Below, piece by piece: positions 39,720-49,400 of a stretch of 64,000 bases of DNA. Source of the DNA: Aralia elata (Eukaryota > Streptophyta > Magnoliopsida > Apiales > Araliaceae); assembly GCA_034770075.1 (NCBI GenBank), contig CM068384.1, positions 41,203,182 through 41,267,181 on the forward strand, in the 5' to 3' direction. A model generated the notes under the pieces. The model was given only the letters and a program-made list of their open reading frames with translations. It was not told where the DNA came from and made no database searches. The translations under genes and the position numbers were made by a program. Numbering within the stretch: the stretch's first letter is position 1; each line of letters starts with the position of its first letter.

Positions 39720-41616
39720 TCTGACTTCAGCCTGTTCTCGCTAATGATGAACAAGCGTCAGGCAGTATCAGTGCGCTCCATTGACTGGACAACTATATTC
39801 TTAATTTTGATCAAAGAGGAGTTCATTGAGAAGATTTTATAAGAGAAAAACTTGATGGATTCTGCATTAGTATTCTGTAAAGAGATCACCTCTGTCTTGT
39901 GCTCAACAATTTATTTGAAGTAGAGATCATCCCGCTTCTTAAGGTTATCTAGTATAGTCTGTATCAGCTCATTTATTTTTAATCCAAACTCTTTGGACAT
40001 TTTTCCTGGTACTTTCGCAGCAGTCTGGGCAATATGGAGAAGACTTCTTTGAATTCTTGTAGCAGTATCCTTGAAACCACCATTGCACTCTTCAATTACC
40101 ACGTTCAACATTTGCTCAAGCTGGATCTTGGACGGTATCGCTGAGACTCTTTCTAAAATCTGCTCCATAATAGCTTCAACTTCTTCCTTGTTTTCCCAGT
40201 TTATATCTTCAAAAAATGTATGAGGAAGAACTAAACCTAAATCTGTACTATAGGAAGAAGAGGGTATATCTGTACATTTATGAGAAGTTGAACGAGTATC
40301 TGTATGGGTGTGAATATATGTATGGATAGGAATGGATAAGGGTTGTTCTACAATAGGAGGGTTAGGTAACTCTGCGATCGGAGAGGCAAGAGACTCTACG
40401 ATCGGAGAGTTTTGAGGAGATGGAGATCTAGTATATATATGTTCAGGGGTAATTTCTGGTGATGATTGAATATTATTTACTGGTGAGAGTGTTTGAGAGA
40501 GTGTTTGGGTTAGGTTATTTTGGATAATGATCGTAGGGTTTTGAGACTCTACGATCGTGGGTTGAGAACTTTGGTTTGACATGCTCTGCATTCGTAGTGA
40601 TTAGCTCTATGAATGCTTTATAGCGTAAGTGTGTTTTGGCTTTATTGAAGAGAGAAGAGTGAAAACTGTGACTTTATTGAAGATACCTGAGTGAGAGGAA
40701 GAACTGCCATCTGAGACGGTTCTTCTGGCAAACTTCACAATTCTGGAAAAGTTCTAAGACAACACTTTTACGCTTGGAAATGTCTTGTAGGTTCAACCTC
40801 TGCCAACTTTCGTTTAGACTTCTCCTTGGCAGGCTTTTGAACTTCACTTAGTATCTTCTCACTCCCTTCGAATTATTTGGATCTTAAGATCTTAACTGGA
40901 TTTCTCTTCCAGTTCTCGAAGAGCTTCTTGATCATCTTCTTGTTTATGTTTAACGCATCTCCCTCCTTTTCTCTAAGATACTTTTTCAGCTTCTTCTTCA
41001 GCAGAATGCTGATGAACTTTCCATAAAACATCTTAGGAAGAGACTTTTCTGTAGCCTTCCTTTTCTCAGCATCTTTAAACCATTTGGAGATCCAGTCTAT
41101 CAGAAATGCTCCAAAGTTTATCTTCTTTTCCATTGTGACGGCTGACATAATCTTCAGCTGAAGTTCACTGACCAAGTCTTGAGCAGAGTCTTTACAGAGA
41201 ATGCATTTCCACACTATATCAGCCAGAAACTCAAAATCCTAGGGAAACTCCTTCTTCTTATACCCCTTCAGCTCTAGGTTCTTCTTGTTGTAACCCATGA
41301 ACTCCAACCCTTCCTTCACATCGATGTCTTCAAAGTTGATGGTTCCTTCATTCACGAACCCTAGGATGTGGTTGATTTCCATGACATTATAAGTAAGAGA
41401 AATATCTCTTACTTTGGTGGTGATAACTCCATCAGCATAAGAGTCATTGATGTAGAATTCTTCCACACTCTTTGTGAAGATTCTGGTGTCAGTACTTAGG
41501 GCGTCATAGAACCATGACTTCTTCACTAGATTGAGCATTGTTCTAAAATGAGCTTCTACTCCTTCGAACTCGTCGACACATATGAGATTTCTAGGGATTA
41601 CTTGGCAGGTAAACAT
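39720..41616 (-). pseudogene. Broken ORF in the env position of the Sirevirus-like element
   Basis: Three minus-strand pieces: 41616-41239, then the same frame 41214-40873 after an in-frame TAG at 41239-41241, then a different frame 40591-39911, which again reads on past a TAA to about 39780. The first piece (MFTCQVIPRNLICVDEFEG, SVEEFYIND, TKVRDISLTYNVMEINHILG) resembles the plant transposon-protein domain found in accessory ORFs of large retrotransposons. The third is Pro/Ser/Thr-rich at its start and helical later. I see no clear signal peptide or membrane segment, so I call it an accessory ORF, not a proven envelope gene. Confidence 0.6.
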
Positions 41617-42068
41617 GATTCGGATGATTGATTTGATCTAGAAAGAAAAGAAATAAGTTAAGATTTGTAAACTCGTAACATGAACTAGGGCTTAGAGAGA
41701 GAGAATGGAGAGCAAATGAATCGGTAAAGGTAAAATTTAAAATTTTGAAATATTTGTACTTCTCTCTATTTTGGCTGAGTGGGACATGCATTGAAAAGTT
41801 GTTGGAGGCGCTTTCTGGCTTAACTGCAACTTACAGCTGTGTGGCATTTACTTTACCTGATTACGCGTTTACGCTTGATTTGCTTTGCACGCGCTTGAAC
41901 TTCTGGTTGTGCACTCAACGATTTAATGGATATCGTAGAACTTTCTCTCATAAAGCAGTTTTTACTCTACGATTCCTTTTCACTTTATGATTCACTTTAT
42001 GATCCTTGCTTTACTTTCTCACGTTCTACGATTTCCACCTGCAGGGTTAGTTTCTCCATAGCATAATC

Positions 42069-42211
42069 TTAAGCACTTAAATTCAACATTCCTAATTCAC
42101 TTATTAATTTATTAAATCTAGATTCATCTAATGGTTTAATAAACAGATTTGCTAATTGGTTTTTAGTAGAGATAAAATGTAAAGAAATATTTTCATTTTG
42201 AACATGATCTC
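42069..42211 (-). pseudogene. Sirevirus-like RNase H, C-terminal end
   Basis: Minus frame DHVQNENISLHFISTKNQLA, then the Copia signature NLFIKPLDESRF and ELGMLNLSA, stop TAA at 42069-42071. The upstream codons (NHFIR) are at 53965-53981, on the far side of the Gypsy insertion, which fixes the insertion inside this ORF. Confidence 0.85.
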
Positions 42212-43680
42212 TGTAACGAATGCAAATTTTTGTGATTGAATAAAAATATTTGTTGTATTATATAAATATTTTTATTAATTTATTGAGTTTAATAAATAAT
42301 TTATTAAGTTTTGTGGAATGGGTATATGTTACGTTTAATAATGTTAAATATTAATTTGAGTGTGATTTGTTATGTTTATTCTAATTTAATTTAATGATTA
42401 AATTAGATGATGAAGAGATTTATTTAAATAAATGATTTATTTGAATAAAAGAATTTATTTGGTATTATTGTTATTTGTTAAATGAAATTATTATTTGAGT
42501 TGGTAAGGTTTAATTGAATAATAAGTTCAATTGAATTAAATGTGTGACATTTTAAAACTATATGTTATAATGATTTATTAGAATAAATGAGAAAGTGTTT
42601 AATTTAGTTTTACCAAACAAGGCCCTATGATCTTTGTTTGGAAATAGTGGGTTATTTTTATTGTGTTTTACCAAACAAGACATAAGAATAATAGGTTATT
42701 CTTATTAGTGTTTACCAAACAAAGCCTTATGGCTTTTGAAAATCCTAACTGATGATTCAATTTATGGATTTTACGTTATTATTATTTAAAACATCAGTTT
42801 ATATTTTTAAGTTATCAGTTTTTATTATTTCATCAGTTTTATATTTTATACTACGTCAGTTGTAAAAGAAAAGAAAAGACAGAAGAGAAAGAAAAGAACA
42901 GAGTATTGTTGAGAGCTCTGTGAATTAGAAAAGAGAGAACAGAGTTTTTAGAGTTGAGAGAAAAGAGAGAAGTTGAGAAGAAGAACTTGGAGATTGGAGA
43001 GGAGAATTCCAAAACCAAAGGAGAATTAACCAAGTTTTCTTTAATAAAAGGTATAACTCTTTTAGTTTTGTTCTTCATTATATTGTTATTATTTTACTTC
43101 TATGTATATGAGTTTTATTTTACTGTATGTGAATTCAATTGCTAGAGTAGATGAAATATGTGATTATAGTTGTTGTAATTAGTAGTAATCATGTGTTAGA
43201 TGATTATATGTTGATTAATAATCAATTTAGGGGTATTAATTCATGAAAACATGATTTAGAGTGAAGTCTTTGTTTTTACAGAGTTTTATTTCATGTATGG
43301 CATATATATATGATAATTGATGCTCTAATTGATTATTAATCGGTAAATTGATAATTGTTTATGATTATTTGATGAAAAATATGAGTAATGCAAAAAGAAT
43401 TGTTTAAATTGGTTGGAAAATGAATTTACAGAGTTTAATTTCATAAGAATGGTTAAAACTTGAATATTTGGTTTTAACAGTGAATTTTTGGTTTTAAACT
43501 AGTTGTTTATGAGTTTGAATGATTAAGATGTTTACAGAACATGTTAGGTAAATATTTTATATCATATATGATGTTTGGGTATATTTAACTTGTTTTCTGG
43601 ATGGTAGAATTCGGAAAATTTTGGCCAAATTGGCCTAAGTTTTCACTGGTTCGCGAGCTGGGGAAGACGACAGTCAAGTC

Positions 43681-43824
43681 TATCGCCCCGGCGATAGAAA
43701 TGAACTGGTTTCTTCGCCCCAGCGACAGCGTCGCCTCGGCGACAAAATTGTTAAGCCAAACGCCGCCCCGGCGACATCCTCGCCCCGGCGACGATGTTGT
43801 TAAGCTTTTTCTCGCCCCGGCGAA
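43681..43824 (+). repeat. Array of six CGCCCCGGCGA motifs in the LTR
   Basis: Six copies of TCGCC(C/T)C(G/A)GCGA at irregular 15-35 bp spacing, in an otherwise very AT-rich LTR. Each copy can pair with itself or its neighbours. The same array, with a few changes, is in the right LTR (52531-52672), and a diverged version is in the second family's LTR (about 55241-55385 and 57338-57510). Confidence 0.85.
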
Positions 43825-44797
43825 AAACGCTACTGTTTTAAAAAAAAATTTAAAATTATTATTTTCTTTTCTTGGAAGTTATGGTGTATAATTAAATTTA
43901 TATTAAAGAAATTCCTAGATAGTTGAAACTTGTTGATTATGGTTTGCTAAATGAGATGTTTTGATAAAAGAGCAAGCTTAGAATACTTTTAATCTTGTGA
44001 CTAATTATAATTAAATGTTTAGGTTGTTTAAGGATCGTGAATTACTTAAATTTGTAATCTACGCTTGAGGCAAGTTCCTTATCTCAACTTATTATTTTAT
44101 GTTGAGCAAGTTTTCCTATCTTAAACTTGTTATTTCATTTAAAGCAAGTTTATTTTTATTGAGCAAGAATATTTACCTTAGCTTATTGTTAATCAAGCAA
44201 GGTTACTATCATGATTATATACTTGAGCTTTACTCCAATCATTGATTGTTATTCAAACTTCGAATATAGTCTCTACTGAACAAACTCTATTGATGAATTA
44301 GACTAGCAAACCCTTATTGATTCAGCTAGTCCTTAGTTGATGTGCGTTTCAAAGACTTAGAATGTTTTCTATACTTGTTCCAAGCCAATTTCCTTTTTGG
44401 TATGGATTCAGACGATAAACTGAGATGAACAACCCTAATATAGGGGATTACTTACGCGACAACGTTAAAATGTTTGTGCACAATACATTGTACAAAGGGC
44501 TGATCCCCCTGAGTACGAGATGTTGGTCCATAGTCTATATGACTGTTAAAGGTTACAGAAGAAATACTTGTTAACCTAGGACATAGTTCGAGGTCTTGTG
44601 ACCCTCAGATATAATTTCTATATTTTGAAATCTATTATTCCTTGAATCGAGCTTTCTAACGAGCTTTTAGACTTTGATCATTTAATGACTGAGATTCAGA
44701 AAATTGTTATTCCTCAATTGAAATTCAGTTCATTTAAATATTATTGTTATCGTACTTGTGAGCAATTGTTTGCTCACTCTTGCACTAAACATTGCAG

Positions 44798-44859
44798 CTA
44801 AGCCCGAGAAGCAGGACGAGCCGTCCACCAGTAAGGGCAAGGGCAAGATGCAGAAGTAG
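44798..44859 (+). CDS. Conserved LTR-encoded short reading frame (5' LTR copy)
   Basis: Starts right after acceptor-like CATTGCAG and ends at TAG 44857-44859: 20 codons ending DEPSTSKGKGK plus three residues. Identical copies are at 53648-53709 (3' LTR) and 55745-55806 (duplicated LTR tail). The second LTR family carries the same length and core at 58501-58562, and a third has a related tail at 63858-63916. The small, basic, Ser/Lys/Gly-rich tail has unknown function. No ATG is visible in frame: the probable leader exon ending at 43050 joins in the right phase but lacks ATG, so how translation starts is open. Confidence 0.5.
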
Positions 44860-45117
44860 TTCTAGATTTATTATTTATTTGATTGATATTTGTAACAAGA
44901 CTTGTTTTAATTATGTTTTATTCCGCATTTGATGTATTAAGGTTAAGAGAACCTGGGATTTGATTATTTAATAGTTTGGAGATGTAACCCATTTTGGGAA
45001 GATGTTTCTTTAAGTTTATCTAATTGTTATTTTATTGGATAGTTAGTTTTGAATGTATGTTATAGTGAGCACCAAATCCGTGGGAATTAAGTACCTGGAT
45101 TTGGGGGTGTCACAGGT

Positions 45118-45129
45118 TGGTATCAGAGC
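45118..45129 (+). other. Chromovirus primer binding site
   Basis: TGGTATCAGAGC, complementary to initiator tRNA-Met, 3 bases after the LTR end. The following leader (TGTAGGTTATGAACC...) is conserved in the elements at 58818 and 61461. Confidence 0.92.
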
Positions 45130-45352
45130 TGTAGGTTATGAACCTTTAGGTGGGGAAAACCTTAGGGTAGTAGCCTTTTAGAAGATAGAGAATATAGTGG
45201 TGATAAACTCTTATCGAGTTATAAGGAATGAATTACGGAAATTCATTAAAGACAATAAAATGATTATGTGCTATGTGCTTATTTGATAACAAACTTATGT
45301 GCTCGCGAGTATTATCGATTAGTAATTAAAACTTAAAATTTTTGTTGTCAGG

Positions 45353-46162
45353 ATGACTGATAGAGGAGAGCCCAGCCAGAATAGGGAGGAGGAGCCCCGA
45401 GATATTCACGTAGTTCACGAGCAGCTAGTGCAGAGGGAGCCATCCCCATTGATCACAGTTACAGGTCACGAGTATGAGCCTGAGACTGATCCTGAGGAGG
45501 ACCCTGAAGAGGTTGAGGAGGAGGAGGAAGACCCTGAGGGGATATCACTATCTACTTTGGGTGTTCAGATGTACGAGCAGATGTATGATCGCAACATAGA
45601 GTTGCAGGATAGAGTGGAGGAGTTAGAGGGGCAGCTGGCTGAGCGACAGACTGCTTTGGAGCAGAAGAACAGTGAGATAGAGGAGCTGGATATACGTCTT
45701 GGAGACGTGGAGTGGAAGCTGGTTCATGTAGAGAGTGAAAAGGAGGAGTTAGAGGAACAGGCTGCAGAACGTCAAACCACTCTAGAGCAGAAGGATGCTG
45801 AGATTCAGGACCTGTCATCACGTCTTGCAGAGGCTGAGCAGAGGCTAGCACAGTCTGAGTATCGACGAGGACAGCTGATAGCCAGGAACGAGATTGTACG
45901 AGATGAGTTGAAAGAGGAGTCAGCTAAGCGGGCGAGAGCTGAGACTGCTTGGCTGAGGGAGGCTGATCGCGCAGAACGTGTTGAGTGTGAGATGCGGTCA
46001 AAGAAGGCCAAGATTGATGAGATGGAGTATATTTTTCATACTACCATAGATAGAGCTCAAGATCGAGCTAGTCGTCATCCAGATGTGATGGATCGTAGGA
46101 TTATGACGCGCATTATGGAACAGGAACGCCAGGAAGCTGTGCGTCGTGGGATGTCATCATAG
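45353..46162 (+). CDS. ORF1, acidic coiled-coil protein upstream of gag
   Basis: 269 residues, ATG at 45353 directly after an acceptor-like TTTTTGTTGTCAG|G. Residues 1-40 hold a conserved block (RDIHVVHEQLVQREPSPLIT). Residues 41-63 are very acidic (runs of Glu). From about 75 to 225 is a charged heptad-like coiled coil containing a 42-residue internal tandem duplication (AERQT.LEQK..EI..L..RL, residues 96-137 and 138-179). The end is basic. No enzyme motif, membrane segment or zinc finger. A related ORF is in the next element (59046-59580) and an acidic remnant in a third (61806). Chromoviruses usually have no ORF here. Role unknown; RNA binding, particle assembly or protein partnering are only guesses. 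Confidence 0.85.
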   Translation: MTDRGEPSQNREEEPRDIHVVHEQLVQREPSPLITVTGHEYEPETDPEEDPEEVEEEEEDPEGISLSTLGVQMYEQMYDRNIELQDRVEELEGQLAERQTALEQKNSEIEELDIRLGDVEWKLVHVESEKEELEEQAAERQTTLEQKDAEIQDLSSRLAEAEQRLAQSEYRRGQLIARNEIVRDELKEESAKRARAETAWLREADRAERVECEMRSKKAKIDEMEYIFHTTIDRAQDRASRHPDVMDRRIMTRIMEQERQEAVRRGMSS

Positions 46163-46452
46163 ATTATGATTGTTTAAGTTATTATGAAATTTATGAGTTA
46201 ATAAATTGTAAATCCCAGTTTCTATAATGGGATAGAATAATGATGTAATCCTGAAACTTTGTGACTTCGGGATAGATGATGTAAATAACTACGATGTTAT
46301 CTCTATTATGTTTTAAAGCAGTTAATGAATAAAATGTGAAAAGTTTATCAGATGTATTATGTGTTTAAGTGTTGTTTATAAATGTTTAAGTTGAGACTTA
46401 AATGTTTGAGTAATTGAGCAATAGTCTAATAACAAGAATTCTTAACAGTAAA
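46163..46452 (+). other. Spacer between ORF1 and gag
   Basis: 290 bp, AT-rich, with several ATGs. It ends in an acceptor-like TTCTTAACAG six bases before the gag ATG region, which could allow gag to be reached by alternative splicing. Confidence 0.4.
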
Positions 46453-49400
46453 ATGCCGCCAAGAAGACAACCAACACGTCAACAGACCCCAGAGGGATCT
46501 ACCAATAATGAAGAAGCCAACGCGAATCCGATGCAGCAGTTGGTGAATCTGCTAACGGGAGCCTTTGCAAATCAACCACAAGCTCAGGCCACGACCTTCA
46601 AGGATTTCAAGGTTGTCGGACCTCCGGAATATCACGGGTCTATGAATCCGATAGAGGCTCAAACATGGGTCATGGAGATGGAGAAGGTGTTTGATGTCGC
46701 TAGGGTCAATGAGGACCAGAAGACGGCATTTGCAACCTTCATGCTGAAATCAGAAGCTAGCTACTGGTGGCAAGCAAATAAGACTCGAGGTGGCCAAGGG
46801 ATTATTCCGTGGGAGCGATTTAAAGAGATGTTTTTCGAGACCTATTTTTCGGCAAGTGCTCAAAATCAAATGGAGGTGCAGTTTCTGGAACTGAAGCAAG
46901 GTACCATGACGGTACCTGAATATGCTGCAAAGTTTAATGAGCTGGCGCGGTTTGCGCCATATCAGGTCAACACGGATGAGCGGAAGGCTAGAAGATTTGA
47001 GCAGGGACTGAAGCCCTGGTTGTATAGTAGAGTTTCAATGTTCCAACTAAACTCGTTTACGGCGGTGCTGGAGAAGGCAATTATCGCTGAAGGAGGCAGT
47101 GACGCTCTGTCAAAGTACAATCAGGAGCAGAGGAAGAAGAAGAATGAGAGTGATAATAAGGCAAGTGGTAGTCACGGGGGAAGTGGCCAGAAGAGGAAGT
47201 GGAGTGAAAGTAACTCTGCGGGAAGTCAGCAGGGTAATCAGAAGAAGAAGATAGAGGTGTGCAGCACCTGTGGAAAGAGCCATATGGGTGCTTGTTTGAA
47301 GGGTAAGCGGGTGTGCTTCAACTGTGGACAAGAGGGTCATATTTCACCAAATTGCCCTAATCCGAAGAAAGGAGCATGTTTCATCTGTGGGTCGAAGGAT
47401 CACTTTGCCCGAGAGTGTCCTAAGAAAACAACTTCAGGAGGAGCTGGTGCAGGAAAAGGAAACAGCAGCGGTGGAGGCAATCTGACTATCACCGGACCGA
47501 CGCATCCCAACCGACCTACCGCTCGAACATTCAATATGACGGTGCAGGATGCTGTGCAGTCAAAGGATGTAGTGTCAGGTATCATTCCAGTCAATAATGT
47601 TAATGCTTATGTATTGTTTGACTCGGGAGCTACTTGCTCATTTATATCCGATGATTTTGCTAAGAAATTAGAGTTACCTCAGGAAGAATTAGATTACCCT
47701 ATGAACATAGAAATTGCGAATAGAGAGGTGATTCCTGTTAAGTTTGTCCACAAGAACTGTCAGGTAGATATTAAGGGTCATGTATTGACTGTCAACTTGA
47801 TCCCAATTCGTCTTGGGGAGTTTGATGTTATTTTGGGTATGGATTGGTTGTTTAACCATGGGGCAGTTATTGACTGTCAAAAGAAGTGTGTAAACCTTAT
47901 GACCCCGTCAAAGGTAGTGTTTTATGGCAGCAAGTCGCCTAGACAAACGAGTTGTCTGACGATGATGCAGGCCAGAAAGATGTTGAGACAAGGATGTGTA
48001 GGATATCTAGCCTACATAGTCGATACCCAAAAGGTGGGTGCAAAACTGGAGGAGATACCAGTAGTTAGGGATTTTGCGGACGTGTTTCCTGATGATTTGC
48101 CAGGATTACCGCCAGATAGGGAAATCGAGTTTGTAATTGATTTAGCACCGGGAACGGCCCCTATATCGAAAGCCCCGTATCGAATGGCTCCGGTAGAAAT
48201 GAAGGAGTTAATGGTGCAGCTGCAAGAATTGCTGGATAAGAAATATATTCAACCGAGCGTCTCGCCGTGGGGAGCGCCGGTATTGTTTGTGAAGAAGAAG
48301 GATGGGTCGATGCGTCTTTGCATTGATTATAGAGAGTTGAACAAGGTCACGATTAAAAACAAGTATCCGTTGCCTAGAATCGATGACCTGTTTGACCAAC
48401 TGAAGGGAGCAAGATATTTTTCGAAGATAGATTTACGAAGTGGATATCATCAGTTGAAAGTGAGGAAAGAGGACATACCAAAGACGGCATTTCGAACCAG
48501 ATATGGTCACTATGAGTTTTTGGTTATGTCATTTGGTTTAACAAACGCGCCTGCAGCGTTTATGGATCTAATGAATAGGGTGTTCAAACCATTTCTGGAT
48601 AAATTTGTGGTGGTATTTATAGACGACATTCTGGTCTACTCCAAAACTCAAGAAGAACACGTGGAACATTTGAGGGTGACATTGGAGGCGTTAAGGAAGG
48701 AGAAATTATATGCAAAATTTTCAAAATGCGAATTTTGGTTGGAGCGTGTTCAATTCCTTGGGCATGTTATTGATAAAGACGGGATTTCGGTGGATCCAAC
48801 GAAAGTCGAAGCAGTCATGAACTGGGATCAGCCGAAGACACCGTCAGAAGTGAGGAGTTTCCTAGGTTTGGCAGGTTACTACAGACGTTTTATTCAAGAT
48901 TTTTCCAGAATCGCCACTCCGTTGACGAATTTAACAAGGAAATCAGTAAAGTTTGTTTGGACGGAGAAGTGCGAAGAGAGTTTCCAAGAACTAAAGAAGA
49001 GATTAAGCTCGGCACCTGTGTTGTCTTTACCAGATGATACAGGAAATTTTGTGGTGTACAGTGACGCATCACATAAAGGACTTGGTTGTGTATTGATGCA
49101 GAATGGTAAAGTTATTGCATATGCATCGCGCCAACTAAAAGACTATGAAAAAGGGTATCCGACCCATGATTTGGAGTTAGCAGCTGTGGTGTTTGCTCTG
49201 AAAATTTGGAGGCACTATCTCTATGGGGAGAAGTGTGAAATATATACAGACCATAAAAGTCTGAAGTATATTTTTACACAGAAGGACTTGAATATGCGGC
49301 AGAGGAGATGGATAGAATTGATTAAAGATTATGACTGTGAAATTCTATACCATCCAGGGAAGGCTAACGTGGTTGCCGACGCTTTGAGTAGAAAAGGTCG

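Larger units (their letters stand above)
37657..42211 (-). mobile_element. Sirevirus-like Copia element, 3' half
   Basis: Minus strand. The 3' LTR is 37657-39101. The PPT and GTCATCATCAAATAAGGGGA phrase (39102-39124), typical of Sireviruses, sit just inside it. A broken ORF occupies the env position (about 39720-41616). The RNase H C terminus is at 42069-42211. The element is cut at 42211 by an intact Gypsy insertion; 17 more bases of RNase H follow at 53965-53981 (and are duplicated at 56062-56078) before another LTR begins. The 5' half and 5' LTR are not in the window. Confidence 0.8.
42212..45114 (+). repeat. Chromovirus 5' LTR
   Basis: TGTAACGAATGC...GGGGGTGTCACA. Within it: a purine-rich probable leader exon (about 42870-43050) ending in a donor AAAAG|GTATAA at 43051; a GC-rich array of CGCCCCGGCGA motifs (43683-43823); an acceptor-like ACATTGCAG at 44797; and a short conserved reading frame (44798-44859). 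I see no canonical TATA box of high confidence. Confidence 0.93.

Noticed and set aside
42954..43145. 63-codon ORF in both chromovirus LTRs
   Set aside because: It has no ATG (begins TTG), runs over the donor site into the intron-like part, and is low-complexity purine-rich leader sequence. Only its first part may matter, as leader exon.
43601..43891. 96-codon ORF in both chromovirus LTRs
   Set aside because: Present in both LTRs only because they are recent copies. It covers the CGCCCC array, and the second LTR family does not preserve the frame.
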